This document shows positions 19,481-29,444 of a DNA stretch of 64,000 nt, one piece after another; position 1 is the stretch's first letter; the number at the start of each line of letters is the position of its first letter. Origin of the DNA: Mycobacterium kiyosense (GTDB taxonomy: Bacteria; Actinomycetota; Actinomycetes; Mycobacteriales; Mycobacteriaceae); the NCBI GenBank assembly GCA_021654635.1, contig AP025179.1:1860001-1924000 (forward strand), read 5' to 3'. The notes beneath the pieces were generated by a model, which had not been told where the DNA came from, made no database searches, and was given only the letters and a program-made list of their open reading frames with translations. A program made the position numbers and the translations under genes.

Positions 19481-21067
19481 GTGAACTTGCCTGTTGTGTT
19501 AATCGCCGACAAACTCGCCGAATCGACCGTCGCTGCCCTGGGTGACCAGGTTGAGGTGCGCTGGGTGGACGGGCCCGACCGCGAGAAGCTGCTGGCCGCG
19601 GTGCCCGACGCCGACGCGCTGCTGGTGCGATCGGCCACCACCGTGGATGCCGAGGTGCTGGCCGCCGCCCCCAAGCTGAAGATCGTCGCCCGCGCCGGCG
19701 TCGGCCTGGACAACGTCGACGTGGACGCGGCCACCGCCCGCGGGGTGCTGGTGGTCAATGCGCCGACGTCGAACATCCACAGTGCCGCCGAGCACGCAAT
19801 CGCGTTGCTGCTGGCCGCGGCCCGCCAGATCCCGGCCGCCGACGCCACGTTGCGTGAGCACACCTGGAAGCGCTCCAAGTTCTCCGGTACCGAGGTCTTC
19901 GGCAAAACCGTCGGCGTGGTCGGCCTGGGCCGGATCGGCCAGCTGGTCGCGCAGCGGATTGCCGCGTTCGGTGCCCACATCGTCGCCTACGACCCCTACG
20001 TGTCCTCGGCCCGCGCCGCCCAGCTGGGCATCGAACTGCTCTCCCTGGACGACCTGCTGGCGCGCGCCGACTTCATCTCGGTGCACCTGCCCAAGACGCC
20101 GGAAACCAAAGGCCTGCTCAACAAGGAGGCACTGGCCAAGACCAAGCCGGGCGTGATCATCGTCAACGCGGCCCGCGGCGGCCTGGTCGACGAGGCGGCG
20201 CTGGCCGAGGCGATCACCAGCGGCCACGTGCGGGCCGCCGGCCTCGACGTGTTCGCCACCGAACCGTGCACGGACAGCCCGCTTTTCGAGCTGCCGCAGG
20301 TGGTCGTCACACCGCACCTGGGTGCGTCCACCGCAGAAGCTCAGGACCGGGCCGGCACCGATGTGGCCGAGAGCGTGCGGCTGGCCCTGGCCGGCGAGTT
20401 CGTGCCCGACGCGGTCAACGTCGGCGGCGGCGTGGTCAGCGAAGAGGTGGCGCCCTGGCTGGATCTGGCCCGCAAGCTCGGTCTGCTGGCCGCCGCGCTG
20501 GCCGACGAGGCGCCGGTGACGTTGTCGGTGCAGGTGCGCGGTGAGTTGGCCGCCGAAGATGTCGAGGTGCTGAAGCTCTCGGCGCTGCGCGGCTTGTTCT
20601 CGGCGGTCATCGACGAGCCGGTGACCTTCGTCAACGCGCCCGCCCTGGCCGCCGAACGCGGCGTCACCGCCGAGATCGGCAAGGCCACCGAAAGCCCCAA
20701 TCACCGCAGCGTGGTCGAGGTGCGGGCGGTCGGCGCGGACGGCTCGGTGGTCAACGTGGCCGGGACGTTGTCCGGGCCGCAACTGGTCGAGAAGATCGTG
20801 CAGGTCAACGGCCGTCACTTCGATCTGCGCGCCCAGGGGATCAACCTGGTCATCAATTACGCCGACCAGCCCGGGGCACTGGGCAAGATCGGCACGCTGC
20901 TGGGCGCGGCCGGGGTGAACATTCACGCCGCGCACTGTCCCGAGGACGCTGAGGGCACGAACGCGACGATCCTGCTGCGGCTGGATCAGGACGTGCCCGA
21001 CGACGTGCGCTCGGCAATCGCGCAGGCGGTGGGCGCCAACAAGCTCGAAGTGGTTGATCTTTCGTGA
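19481..21067 (+). CDS. serA: D-3-phosphoglycerate dehydrogenase
   Basis: 528 residues, identical in length to mycobacterial SerA1; the first step of serine synthesis. It has an N-terminal substrate domain ([19 protein letters not shown]), a Rossmann motif [17 protein letters not shown] and the catalytic helix [19 protein letters not shown] long intervening allosteric domain follows, then a C-terminal ACT domain ([27 protein letters not shown]). A TACGCT -10-like box at 19469-19474 ends six bases before the GTG start, suggesting a leaderless mRNA. The stop overlaps leuB by four bases. Confidence 0.95.
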   Translation: MNLPVVLIADKLAESTVAALGDQVEVRWVDGPDREKLLAAVPDADALLVRSATTVDAEVLAAAPKLKIVARAGVGLDNVDVDAATARGVLVVNAPTSNIHSAAEHAIALLLAAARQIPAADATLREHTWKRSKFSGTEVFGKTVGVVGLGRIGQLVAQRIAAFGAHIVAYDPYVSSARAAQLGIELLSLDDLLARADFISVHLPKTPETKGLLNKEALAKTKPGVIIVNAARGGLVDEAALAEAITSGHVRAAGLDVFATEPCTDSPLFELPQVVVTPHLGASTAEAQDRAGTDVAESVRLALAGEFVPDAVNVGGGVVSEEVAPWLDLARKLGLLAAALADEAPVTLSVQVRGELAAEDVEVLKLSALRGLFSAVIDEPVTFVNAPALAAERGVTAEIGKATESPNHRSVVEVRAVGADGSVVNVAGTLSGPQLVEKIVQVNGRHFDLRAQGINLVINYADQPGALGKIGTLLGAAGVNIHAAHCPEDAEGTNATILLRLDQDVPDDVRSAIAQAVGANKLEVVDLS

Positions 21068-22077
21068 CCAAACTCGCGGTGATCGCCGGCGACGGCATCG
21101 GACCGGAAGTCATCGACGAGGCACTCAAGGTGCTCGATGCCGTCAAGCCGGGCATCGAGAAGACTACCTACGACCTCGGCGCGCGGCGCTACCACGCCAC
21201 CGGTGAGGTGCTGCCGGACTCGGTGGTACCCGAACTGCGCCAGCACGACGCCATCCTGCTCGGCGCGATCGGCGACCCGTCGGTGCCCAGCGGTGTCCTG
21301 GAGCGGGGTCTGCTGCTGCGGATGCGCTTCGAACTCGACCATCACGTCAATCTGCGGCCGGCCCGGCTGTACCCCGGGGTGCAAAGCCCGCTCGCCGGCA
21401 ACCCCGACATCGACTTCGTCGTGGTCCGCGAAGGAACGGAAGGCCCCTACACCGGCAACGGCGGCGCGATCCGCGTCGGCACCCCGCACGAAGTCGCCAC
21501 CGAGTTGAGCGTGAACACCGCATTCGGGGTGCGCCGGGTGGTGATCGACGCGTTCGAGCGGGCCCGCAAGCGGCGCAAACACCTGACCTTGGTGCACAAG
21601 ACAAACGTGCTCACGTTCGCCGGGGGACTGTGGCTGCGGACCGTGCAGGACGTCGGCACGCAGTATCCCGACGTGGAGGTGGCCTACCAGCATGTCGACG
21701 CGGCCACCATCTTCCTGGCCACCGACCCGGGCCGGTTCGACGTGATCGTCACCGACAACCTGTTCGGGGACATCATCACGGATCTGGCCGCGGCGGTATG
21801 CGGCGGCATCGGGTTGGCTGCCAGCGGAAACATCGACGCGACCCGGACCAACCCGTCGATGTTCGAACCGGTGCACGGTAGTGCGCCCGACATTGCCGGT
21901 CAGGGCATCGCCGACCCGACCGCCGCGATCATGTCGGTGGCGCTGCTGCTGGCCCATCTTGGCGAGGACGAGGCCGCGGCAAAGGTGGATCGGGCCGTGG
22001 CGAGTTACCTGGCGACTCGCGGGGACGAACGGCCTGCCACCACCGATGTCGGCGAACGGATTGCAGCCGCGCTCTAG
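21064..22077 (+). CDS. leuB: 3-isopropylmalate dehydrogenase
   Basis: 337 residues; oxidative decarboxylation in leucine synthesis. It begins [24 protein letters not shown]. The substrate-binding segment is [21 protein letters not shown]; the metal-binding Asp cluster lies in [18 protein letters not shown], and the NAD-binding segment is [18 protein letters not shown]. The GTG at 21064 lies inside the serA stop (GTGA), so expression is coupled to serA. Unlike enteric bacteria, leuB is separate from leuCD, the usual mycobacterial arrangement. Confidence 0.95.
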   Translation: MTKLAVIAGDGIGPEVIDEALKVLDAVKPGIEKTTYDLGARRYHATGEVLPDSVVPELRQHDAILLGAIGDPSVPSGVLERGLLLRMRFELDHHVNLRPARLYPGVQSPLAGNPDIDFVVVREGTEGPYTGNGGAIRVGTPHEVATELSVNTAFGVRRVVIDAFERARKRRKHLTLVHKTNVLTFAGGLWLRTVQDVGTQYPDVEVAYQHVDAATIFLATDPGRFDVIVTDNLFGDIITDLAAAVCGGIGLAASGNIDATRTNPSMFEPVHGSAPDIAGQGIADPTAAIMSVALLLAHLGEDEAAAKVDRAVASYLATRGDERPATTDVGERIAAAL

Positions 22078-23267
22078 TCTCCAACCCTGGTGGCAGTAAC
22101 TCGGCAGGCACCAGCGGCACCGCAGCCAGCGGGAACAGGCCGCACAGCGCCCACGCCAGCGGGTAGGCGGCCGCGGTGATCAGCGCACCGAACATCGGTG
22201 GACCGGCCGCGGCCATCAACCGCTGCATGGTGTTCTGCGTGCCCAGCGCGCGTCCGCTCCAATACGGCCCGGCGAACTCGGTGATGGCGGTGGCTTCCAG
22301 GCCGTTGTCCAGCACGGCAATCACCGAGACGAGGATCATCAGCAACACGTCGTAGCGGGAATCCGCGTGGTCGGCGAGGGCCAGCAGAAACAGCGTCAAC
22401 GCCGACGCGGCGGCGATGATGCGGACCGGCCGCATCCGGGAGCCGATCCGATCCGACCAGCGGCCGACCAGGATCCGGCCGCCGGCGCCGATCAGCTGCG
22501 AGATGGTCACCAGTCCGCCGGCCGCCGCCACCGTCCAGTGGTGGTGGTTGATCAGCCAGACCAGCATGAACGTCACCGTCACCGTCTGCGGCATCATCAG
22601 CAGCGCGGAAACGGTGTGGATTCGCCACAGCACCCCCCGATCCCAGGTAGGGGCTGGACAGTTCCTCGTCGCTGGCCGCTGCGCGCGGTTTGCGCGGCGG
22701 GTTCACCACGCCGATCAGGCTGACCACCGCGGCGACGGCGCATACCACCGCGGGAAACATCAACCCGGCATGCGCGCCGCCTTCGGCCAGTTCGGGAATT
22801 GCCATGGCGCCCAACGCAATTCCGAATGGTTGCGCGGTTTGGCGGATGCCCATGGCCAGGCCGCGCTGTTGCGGCGGGAACCAGCCCGACACCAGTCGGC
22901 CGCCGGCGCTGTTGGCGCTGGCGGCGGCCATGCCGCCCAGGAACAGGAAGACGCCCATCGCGAGCAGCGAGTGCACGGACGCGGCGGCGTAGGAGGCGGC
23001 GGCGGTCAGGGCCGAGCCCAGCGCCAGCACGATCCGCTCGCCGATTCGGTCCAGCACGTAGCCCCACGCGATCAGCGTCACCACCATTCCCCAGCTTGGC
23101 ATCGATGCCAGCAGGCCGGCCTGGGTCAGCGGGATTCCGCGCGCGGCCTCCAGTCGCGGGATCAGAAAGGCAACACCGTTGATAAATAGGAAAGAGCTTG
23201 CCGTGACGAACAGCGACAGGACCAAGATCGACCAGCGGGCGACCGCGCCGGCCGGCTCTTGAGACAT
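21929..23267 (-). pseudogene. MFS transporter, frameshifted (copy 1)
   Basis: The N-terminal half reads from ATG 23267 (MSQEPAGAVARWSILVLSLF) through six membrane segments to SSPYLGSG; the C-terminal half continues in another frame from LWRIHTVSALLM through IGSRMRPVRII and LDNGLEATAITEFAGPYW. The break lies in a run of six C at 22633-22638; five would restore the frame. The neighbouring paralogue is intact at the equivalent point (SPYRGSSVLWRIHALSAL). The restored frame runs on to 21929 inside leuB, while the shifted frame stops at 22074, so the true C-terminus is uncertain. Corresponds in position to Rv2994. Confidence 0.75.
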
Positions 23268-23330
23268 CCACTCATGCTTGCACAGCACCGAGCCGATCGG
23301 CCTGACGAATGGCCGCCGGCAGCGTCGTGG

Positions 23331-24572
23331 TCACTCGCGTGTGTTCACTTCGTTCTCCGCGAGCCAGCCCGTCGACCGCCGGTCCACGAAACCGGGTACC
23401 TCCAACCCGGTCGGTACCACCGGGGCCGCTGCGAGCGGAAAGATCGCGCACAGCGCGAACGCCACCGGATAACCGAAGGCTCCGATGACCGCCCCGAACA
23501 GCGGCGGCCCGGCGAGCGTCATCAGCCGTTGGCCGGTGTTCTGCACACCCAGCGCACGACCGCTCCAGAACTGCCCGGCGTATTCGGTGATCGCGGTCGC
23601 CTCCAGGCCGTTGTCCATCACGGTGATGACCGACACGGCGACCATCAGCAGCACGGCCACGGGATGGTGCTCGTTGGTGAAGGCCAGCAGCATCATCGAC
23701 ACACTGGTGGCCAGCGCGATCAGGCGTATCGGCCGCATCCGCGAGCCGATTCGGTCCGACCACCGCCCGGCCGCCATCCGGCTGAGCGCGCCGAGCAGCG
23801 CGGTGACTGCCACCAATATCCCGGCGGACTGCCTCGACCATCCCTGATCCGCGCGCAGCCAGATCAGCATGAACGTGACGGTCATCGACTGCGGCATCAC
23901 CATCAGCGCGGACAGCGCATGAATGCGCCACAGCACGGATGAACCTCGGTAGGGACTCGCCAACTCGTCCGGATGGGCTTGGGCGCGCGGCTTGTGTGGC
24001 GGGTCATGCGCGACGACGGCGGCGACCACGGCCGACACCGCGCATGCCAGTGCCGGGAACAGCAGTCCACCGTTGGGTGACCCGTGTTCGGCGAGGTCCG
24101 GAATTACCAAGGCGTCCATCGCGATCCCGAGCGGCTGGGCAGTTTGGCGGATACTCATCGCCAGGCCCCGCTGCTGCGGTGGGAACCATCCGGCGACCAG
24201 CCGGCCGCAGGCCGGGTTGCAGCTGGCCGCGGCCATCCCGCCCAGGAACAGGAAGACCCCCATCGCAACCAGCGAGTGGACGGTCGACGCGGCGTAGGCC
24301 GCAGCCGCCGTCAACGAGGAGCCGATGGTGAGCACGATGCGTTCGCCGACAAGGTCGGCGACGTAACCCCAGGTGATGAGTGTGACCACCATGCCCAGGC
24401 TCGGCATCGCCGCCAGCAACCCGCTTTGCGACAGCGGGGTGGCCCGGCTGGACTCCAGGGCTGGGATCAGGAAGGGCGTGGCATAGATGAAGCTGAACGC
24501 ACTGGCTGTCAGCACGAGCGCGACGGCAACCATCGACCAGCGCGTGGTAGCGCCGATCGCGTCCGATGACAT
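23331..24572 (-). CDS. MFS transporter (copy 2)
   Basis: 413 residues with about 12 hydrophobic segments, tandem paralogue of the preceding gene. It has the MFS loop signature (GERIVLTIGSSL after TM2), a central hydrophilic loop (HDPPHKPRAQAHPDEL), and a conserved second-half loop GRWSDRIGSRMRPIRLIAL. It is probably a drug or metabolite exporter of the cytoplasmic membrane; substrate unknown. The ATG at 24572 (MSSDAIGATTRW) aligns with the start of copy 1. Gene duplication is evident from matching segments across the whole length. Confidence 0.82.
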   Translation of the reverse strand: MSSDAIGATTRWSMVAVALVLTASAFSFIYATPFLIPALESSRATPLSQSGLLAAMPSLGMVVTLITWGYVADLVGERIVLTIGSSLTAAAAYAASTVHSLVAMGVFLFLGGMAAASCNPACGRLVAGWFPPQQRGLAMSIRQTAQPLGIAMDALVIPDLAEHGSPNGGLLFPALACAVSAVVAAVVAHDPPHKPRAQAHPDELASPYRGSSVLWRIHALSALMVMPQSMTVTFMLIWLRADQGWSRQSAGILVAVTALLGALSRMAAGRWSDRIGSRMRPIRLIALATSVSMMLLAFTNEHHPVAVLLMVAVSVITVMDNGLEATAITEYAGQFWSGRALGVQNTGQRLMTLAGPPLFGAVIGAFGYPVAFALCAIFPLAAAPVVPTGLEVPGFVDRRSTGWLAENEVNTRE

Positions 24573-24665
24573 CAAGCCATGCTTCCATACTGACAGCAAT
24601 TCAGCAGGTTGCGGTGAGGAAGAGTTCTTGCCGGACCGCCCGCGTACCGCAGTAGATTCAGCTCT

Positions 24666-25296
24666 ATGCAGTCCCACGCCGCGACCGAGCAGGTTCGTGC
24701 TGCCATCACGAGCGCGTTGTCCGGGGCGCCCCGGGTGGTGATGGTCGAGGCGCCCAACGATGCCTGGTACGTCCAGGCCGTGTTCGCCGGACTGCGCCGA
24801 AACGTGCCGGTGTACGTGCGGGACGAGGAGATCACGGGCAGCGCCGTGGCCACCGGGCAGGGTGCGCCGCCTGTCGCATTCTTCAGATATCACCGGCTGG
24901 TGCACCCCGGTTACCCGTTCATCGCCATGTTGGTGACCAGTGGAATCGGTACGGTCCAGTCCACCGGTCTGGACGAAAACCTGTGTGCCTACTACTCGGA
25001 GAACGACACTGCGGACGACACCGCAGAGCGTGTTCAGCAGCTGATGAACCGCCTGACTTTCGCGGAGCCGCTGACCGTTGTGGACGAACGTCGTCTTGTC
25101 CCGGGTACGGGGGTGGTGGTCCCGCTGGTCGCGGGGCGGCCGCCGGTCGTCTATCGGCTCAACCCCGCCCCCGGGCCGCAGCACGGTTCGCATACTTTAC
25201 CTGCGGTACCGGACATTCTTGATTCCGCGATCCGACGGTGAAGCGGTGAAAGCCTTGCGGCAGTTCGGATTTGCGCCCTGGCGCCCCGCAGGCTAG
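24666..25296 (+). pseudogene. Protein of unknown function, frameshifted near its 3' end; shares a domain with the next gene
   Basis: From ATG 24666 the frame encodes 191 residues and stops at 25241. The last conserved block (RTFLIPRSDGEAV, then GFAPWRPAG) continues in another frame to TAG at 25294-25296; the switch lies around 25175-25190. Corresponding blocks in the convergent gene are RLVHPGYPFIAML versus ALVHPDYPFVATL, TVQSTGLDENLCAYY versus TVQSTVLDRRLAAYY, and GFAPWRPAG versus GFIPWRPGI. I do not recognise the domain. A TAGATT -10-like box at 24653-24658 precedes the ATG by 7 bp, suggesting a leaderless transcript. Confidence 0.65.
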
Positions 25297-26567
25297 TTGA
25301 GCGGAACAGCGCCCGGCCCGAACTCGTGCTGCTCGGGTGGGTCGTGCCAGTCGATCCCGGGACGCCATGGGATGAAGCCGAGCCGCTCGAGATATCCAGA
25401 GCAATCGCCCTCGGGGCGCGGGACGATGAACTTCAGGAACAGCCCGCCGGGACCCGACTTGTCGGGTCGCACGTCGTGCACCACGGGCAACGCGAACTCG
25501 CGCTGCGGGATGATCATGCCGACACCCGGGCCGATCTGCCGTGGAGAGAGTGGAACCCGGCGCTGTTGGGAGAGCATGATCTCACTGACCAAACGTCTTG
25601 CGGTGTGGGCGGTTTCAGTGGGCAGGGGGTAGTGCGTGAAATAGTAGGCGGCCAGCCGGCGGTCGAGGACCGTCGACTGCACGGTCGCGTCGCCATCGAG
25701 GTTCAGCGTCGCCACGAACGGATAGTCCGGGTGCACCAAAGCCTGGTAGAGGTCGAAGTGCGGTCCCAGGCCGCAGCCTTCGCGCGTCTCGGGGCAGACG
25801 TAGACCGCCGTCGTAGACCCCACGCCGCGAAACAGGCTGTCGACGAACTGCTGCTCGTCGCGCGCGCTCACCAGCACGATGCGGGGCTCGCCGTGAAATG
25901 CCGCGATGATCTCCTGCCGAGCGGCCACCGAATCGACGGCCGGATACCGTAGTGCGGCCGGGGCATAGGTTTCCGTTGCGGGGCCGACGGGTTCGACGTG
26001 TTCGGCGGGCTCGGCGGGTTCGGCGGGTTCGGCGGGTTCGGCGGATTCGATGGGGCCGACGGGTTCGATGACGGTGACCGCGTATTCCGCCGTGCGGGGC
26101 CCGGTCACAGCGCGAGGCCGGGTTACCGTGCGGGGCCCGGTTACCGTGGGGGCCCCGGTTGCGTTGTGGGCGGCCAACGTCGCCAACTGCTCGCGGGCAT
26201 AGTCCGACATCCGTGCCTGCACCACCCGGCCGCCGTCGGCCACCTCGACGGTGTCGTCCTGGGTGGCCAGGCGTTCCCACACGCTTCGACCGGCGGCGGC
26301 GTCGAGCCCGGTCAGCAGCGTGGCGGCGTACACCCGTCCGGCCGGGGTGGCGTCAGTCAGAAGTCCGAAAATGCGCCCCAGGTTCGCCGACCCCCCGGCA
26401 CGAATCCGCTGGAACGCCTTGGCTGCCGGCTGGTCGGCATCGGCAGCCCCCGCGCCGCCCAAAGCCACCGCGCGGGCCCGTCTCAGTTCGTCGAAATCCG
26501 CGTCGATATCCGGGCCCGCAGGCCCTCCGGCAGACCCTTCGCCAGACCCTTCGGCAGACCAAGCCAC
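25293..26567 (-). CDS. Protein of unknown function: N-terminal helical domain, repeat linker, conserved C-terminal domain
   Basis: 424 residues from GTG 26567; the frame runs further upstream but there it overlaps the divergent hydrolase gene. Residues about 20-140 form a helical region (FGLLTDATPAGRVYAATLLTGLD). A linker follows with TVTGPRTVTRPRAVTGP and EPAEPAEPAEPAE repeats, then a 210-residue domain shared with the convergent gene (ALVHPDYPFVATL, TVQSTVLDRRLAAYY, GFIPWRPGI). Its stop shares the palindrome CTAG with the stop of the facing gene. No function is known to me. Confidence 0.65.
   Translation of the reverse strand: MAWSAEGSGEGSAGGPAGPDIDADFDELRRARAVALGGAGAADADQPAAKAFQRIRAGGSANLGRIFGLLTDATPAGRVYAATLLTGLDAAAGRSVWERLATQDDTVEVADGGRVVQARMSDYAREQLATLAAHNATGAPTVTGPRTVTRPRAVTGPRTAEYAVTVIEPVGPIESAEPAEPAEPAEPAEHVEPVGPATETYAPAALRYPAVDSVAARQEIIAAFHGEPRIVLVSARDEQQFVDSLFRGVGSTTAVYVCPETREGCGLGPHFDLYQALVHPDYPFVATLNLDGDATVQSTVLDRRLAAYYFTHYPLPTETAHTARRLVSEIMLSQQRRVPLSPRQIGPGVGMIIPQREFALPVVHDVRPDKSGPGGLFLKFIVPRPEGDCSGYLERLGFIPWRPGIDWHDPPEQHEFGPGAVPLN
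25998..26052 (+). repeat. 9-bp tandem repeat encoding an EPA linker
   Basis: About five imperfect copies of the unit TTCGGCGGG (with GCTCGGCGGG and TTCGGCGGA variants) lie inside the gene on the minus strand and encode the EPAEPAEPAEPAEH linker. Such a tract may vary in copy number between strains. Confidence 0.6.
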
Positions 26568-26723
26568 CGAACCAGGATAGCGGTGACCACTCCGGTTGCC
26601 GCCAAGCCGATCTGCTTGAATGCCCTTGAATGCTGCAGTCGAGCCGGTGTCAGCCAGCCGGCAGTCATCGGCGTGCCCGCAGCGTGATCTGATGAGCTGT
26701 GGGCCGGACGTAGGAGAAAACGC

Positions 26724-27530
26724 ATGCGCCTTGGTCGAATCGCCAGTCCGGACGGAGTCGCATTCGTCAGCATCGACGGCGAATTGGGCGACCCCGCCAA
26801 CATGACGGTCCGCGAAATCGCCGAGCACCCGTTCGGCACGCCGACTTTCACCGGCCGCTCCTGGCCGCTGGCCGACGTGCGGCTGTTGGCGCCGATACTG
26901 GCCAGCAAGGTGGTCTGCATCGGCAAGAACTACGCCGACCATATCGCCGAGATGGGCGGCGTCACCGGCCCGGCGCCGGCCGACCCGGTGATATTCCTGA
27001 AGCCCAACACCGCGATCATCGGGCCCAACGTACCGATTCGATTGCCCGCCAACGCATCACCGGTGCATTTCGAAGGCGAGCTGGCGGTGGTGATCGGTCG
27101 GGCGTGCAAGGACGTCCCAGCAGCCCAGGCCGCCGAAAACATTCTCGGCTACACGATCGCCAACGACGTGTCGGCCCGCGACCAGCAGAAGGCCGACGGT
27201 CAGTGGACGCGCGCCAAGGGACACGACACCTTCTGCCCGGTCGGTCCCTGGATCGTGACCGATCTCACTCCGTTGGACCCGGCCGATCTGGAACTGCGCA
27301 CCGAGGTCAACGGCGAGGTCAAACAGCAGTCCCGCACCTCGCTGATGATCCACGACGTCGGCGAAATCATCGAGTGGATCTCGGCGGTGATGACCTTGCT
27401 GCCAGGCGATCTCATTCTCACCGGAACGCCCGCCGGGGTGGGGCCCATCGAGGACGGCGACACCGTCTCGATCACCATCGAGGGCATCGGTACGCTCACC
27501 AACCCGGTAATGCGCAAAGGAAAGTCGTGA
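26724..27530 (+). CDS. Fumarylacetoacetate hydrolase family protein (Rv2993c-like)
   Basis: 268 residues from ATG 26724 ([20 protein letters not shown]). The FAH domain shows [36 protein letters not shown] with the metal-binding Glu pair, a conserved [12 protein letters not shown], and the closing [19 protein letters not shown]. Family members are Mg-dependent hydrolases, isomerases or decarboxylases of aromatic breakdown products or oxaloacetate; the exact substrate is not evident. GGAG at 26713-26716 is a good ribosome binding site. Its TGA overlaps the gltX start by four bases. Confidence 0.88.
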   Translation: MRLGRIASPDGVAFVSIDGELGDPANMTVREIAEHPFGTPTFTGRSWPLADVRLLAPILASKVVCIGKNYADHIAEMGGVTGPAPADPVIFLKPNTAIIGPNVPIRLPANASPVHFEGELAVVIGRACKDVPAAQAAENILGYTIANDVSARDQQKADGQWTRAKGHDTFCPVGPWIVTDLTPLDPADLELRTEVNGEVKQQSRTSLMIHDVGEIIEWISAVMTLLPGDLILTGTPAGVGPIEDGDTVSITIEGIGTLTNPVMRKGKS

Positions 27531-28988
27531 CTGTTCGAGTTCGGTTCTGCCCGTCGCCCACCGGAACGCCGCACGTCGGGATGGTGCGCACCGCGCTGTT
27601 CAACTGGGCCTACGCCCGGCACACCGGCGGCACCTTCGTCTTTCGCATCGAGGACACCGACGCCCAGCGGGACAGCGAGGAGAGTTACGCGGCACTGCTC
27701 GACGCGTTGCGCTGGCTGGGCCTGGATTGGGACGAGGGCCCCGAGGTCGGCGGCCCTTACGCGCCGTACCGGCAGTCGCAGCGCGGCGACATCTACCGGG
27801 ACGTGGTGGACCGGCTGTTGGCGGCGGGCGAGGCCTACCAAGCGTTCTCGACGCCGGATGAGGTGGAGGCGCGCCACATCGCTGCCGGGCGCAACCCGAA
27901 GCTGGGCTATGACAATTTCGACCGCGGGCTCACCGACGCCCAGCGCGCGGCGTACCTGGCCGAGGGACGCCAGCCGGTGGTGCGCCTGCGGATGCCGGAG
28001 GAGGACCTCAGCTCGGACGACCTGGTGCGCGGACCCACCACCTTCGCGGCCGGCTCGGTACCGGACTTCGCGCTCACCCGCGCCAACGGAGATCCGTTGT
28101 ACACCTTGGTCAATCCGTGTGACGACGCGCTGATGCGGATCACGCATGTGCTGCGGGGCGACGACCTGCTGCCGTCGACGCCGCGGCAACTGGCGTTGTA
28201 TCAGGCGCTGATCCGGATCGGGGTCGCCGAGCGAATCCCGCAATTCGCCCATCTGCCAACGGTTCTGGGGGAGGGCACCAAGAAGCTGTCCAAACGGGAC
28301 CCGCAGTCGAACCTGTTCGCCCACCGCGATCGCGGTTTCATCCCCGAGGGGCTGCTGAATTACCTTGCGCTGCTCGGCTGGTCGATCGCCGACGACCACG
28401 ACCTGTTCAGCCTGGACGAGATGGTCGCCGCGTTCGACGTTGTCGACGTCAACTCCAACCCGGCCCGATTCGACCAGAAGAAGGCCGACGCGCTGAACGC
28501 CGAGCACATCCGGAGGCTCACGGTCGACGACTTCACCGGCCGGTTGCGCGACTATCTCGACACCCATGGTCACCGACTCGGGCTGAGTGAGGCGCAGTTC
28601 GCCACCGCCGCCGAGTTGGTTCAGACCCGAATCGTCGTGCTCGGTGATGCCTGGGATCTGCTGAAGTTCCTCAACGACGACGAGTACGCGATCGAGGAGA
28701 AGGCCGCCGCCAAGGAGCTGGGCGCTGATTCGGGTCCGGTGCTGGATGCGTCCGTCGCGGCCCTGCAGGCCGTGGCCGGCTGGACGACCGCGCACATCGA
28801 GGAAGCCCTCAAGGCCGCCCTGATCGAGGGGGCTGGAGCTCAAACCGCGCAAGGCTTTCGGGCCGATCCGGGTCGCGGTCACCGGCACCACGATCAGCCC
28901 GCCGCTGTTCGAGTCGCTGGAGTTGCTGGGCCGCGATCGCAGCCTGCACCGGCTGCGGGCGGCGCGGCAGCAGGTTCTCGCGCCGTAG
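27527..28988 (+). CDS. gltX: Glutamyl-tRNA synthetase (frame broken near the 3' end in this sequence)
   Basis: About 486 residues once one extra base is removed. Class I signatures are present: [20 protein letters not shown] (HIGH-type) and KKLSKRDPQ (KMSKS-type), with [14 protein letters not shown] between. At 28828-28832 five G occur where four keep the frame; after it the expected C-terminus ([14 protein letters not shown], then [11 protein letters not shown]) continues to TAG at 28986. Without correction the protein would end in an unrelated tail. Since the gene should be essential, a sequence error is likely. The GTG start overlaps the hydrolase stop. tRNA-Gln and tRNA-Glu follow. Confidence 0.88.
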
Positions 28989-29033
28989 CGCCTAGGCATG
29001 CGGAGTGCGGTCTGAGTCTTTGATACTCTGCAC

Positions 29034-29101
29034 TTCGGCTTTCGGAGGCTTTTGGGAAGCTTTCGGAGGCTTTCGCAGGCTTCCGGAGGCTTGCGGAAGG
29101 T
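29034..29101 (+). repeat. Tandem array of about 10-bp units (TTCGGAGGCT)
   Basis: Six to seven imperfect units follow each other: TTCGGAGGCT, TTTGGGAAGCT, TTCGGAGGCT, TTCGCAGGCT, TCCGGAGGCT, TGCGGAAGGT. A TACTCT box at 29024-29029 lies directly upstream. No ORF or known repeat explains it; it sits between gltX and tRNA-Gln. Confidence 0.75.
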
Positions 29102-29185
29102 CTACAACGGCTGGCCACAGTTGTCGCAAAAAGGCGGGTAACTTACCCGCAAAATCGGCAGTGACCAGCAGTTTTAGGCAGCCAA

Positions 29186-29257
29186 TGGGGTATGGTGTAA
29201 TTGGCAACACAGCTGATTCTGGTTCAGCCATTCTAGGTTCGAGTCCTGGTACCCCAG
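29186..29257 (+). tRNA. tRNA-Gln (anticodon CTG)
   Basis: The acceptor stem pairs TGGGGTA (29186-29192) with TACCCCA (29250-29256), with discriminator G. The anticodon arm GCTGA-TTCTGGT-TCAGC places CTG in the loop, and the T arm contains GGTTCGAGTCC. The 3' CCA is not encoded. The position after gltX and next to tRNA-Glu is, as I recall, the M. tuberculosis arrangement. Confidence 0.92.
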
Positions 29258-29353
29258 CAAGATCCCACCGCGCGTCAGACCGCTGCCAGCTAGCTGCCGA
29301 GTGATTAGGTGGGGTTTCCGGGGTGAGCTATGCTGACTCCTCGGATCATGTCC

Positions 29354-29426
29354 GGCCCCGTCGTCTAGCGGCCTAGGACGCCGCCCTCTCACGGCGGTAG
29401 CGTGGGTTCGAATCCCATCGGGGCTA
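29354..29426 (+). tRNA. tRNA-Glu (anticodon CTC)
   Basis: The acceptor stem GGCCCCG pairs with CGGGGCT (29419-29425), with one G-U pair. The anticodon arm CCGCC-CTCTCAC-GGCGG places CTC in the loop, and the T arm contains GGGTTCGAATCCC. The discriminator is A, and CCA is not encoded. It lies 96 bp after tRNA-Gln on the same strand. Confidence 0.92.
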
Positions 29427-29444
29427 CTTCAGTTGTTCGGCGGG

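Noticed and set aside
27104..27526. Upstream extension of the gltX frame
   Set aside because: It overlaps the FAH hydrolase gene in another frame, and the class I synthetase signature begins only at GTG 27527.
29034..29101. CRISPR array
   Set aside because: Units are only about 10 bp and have no spacers between them.
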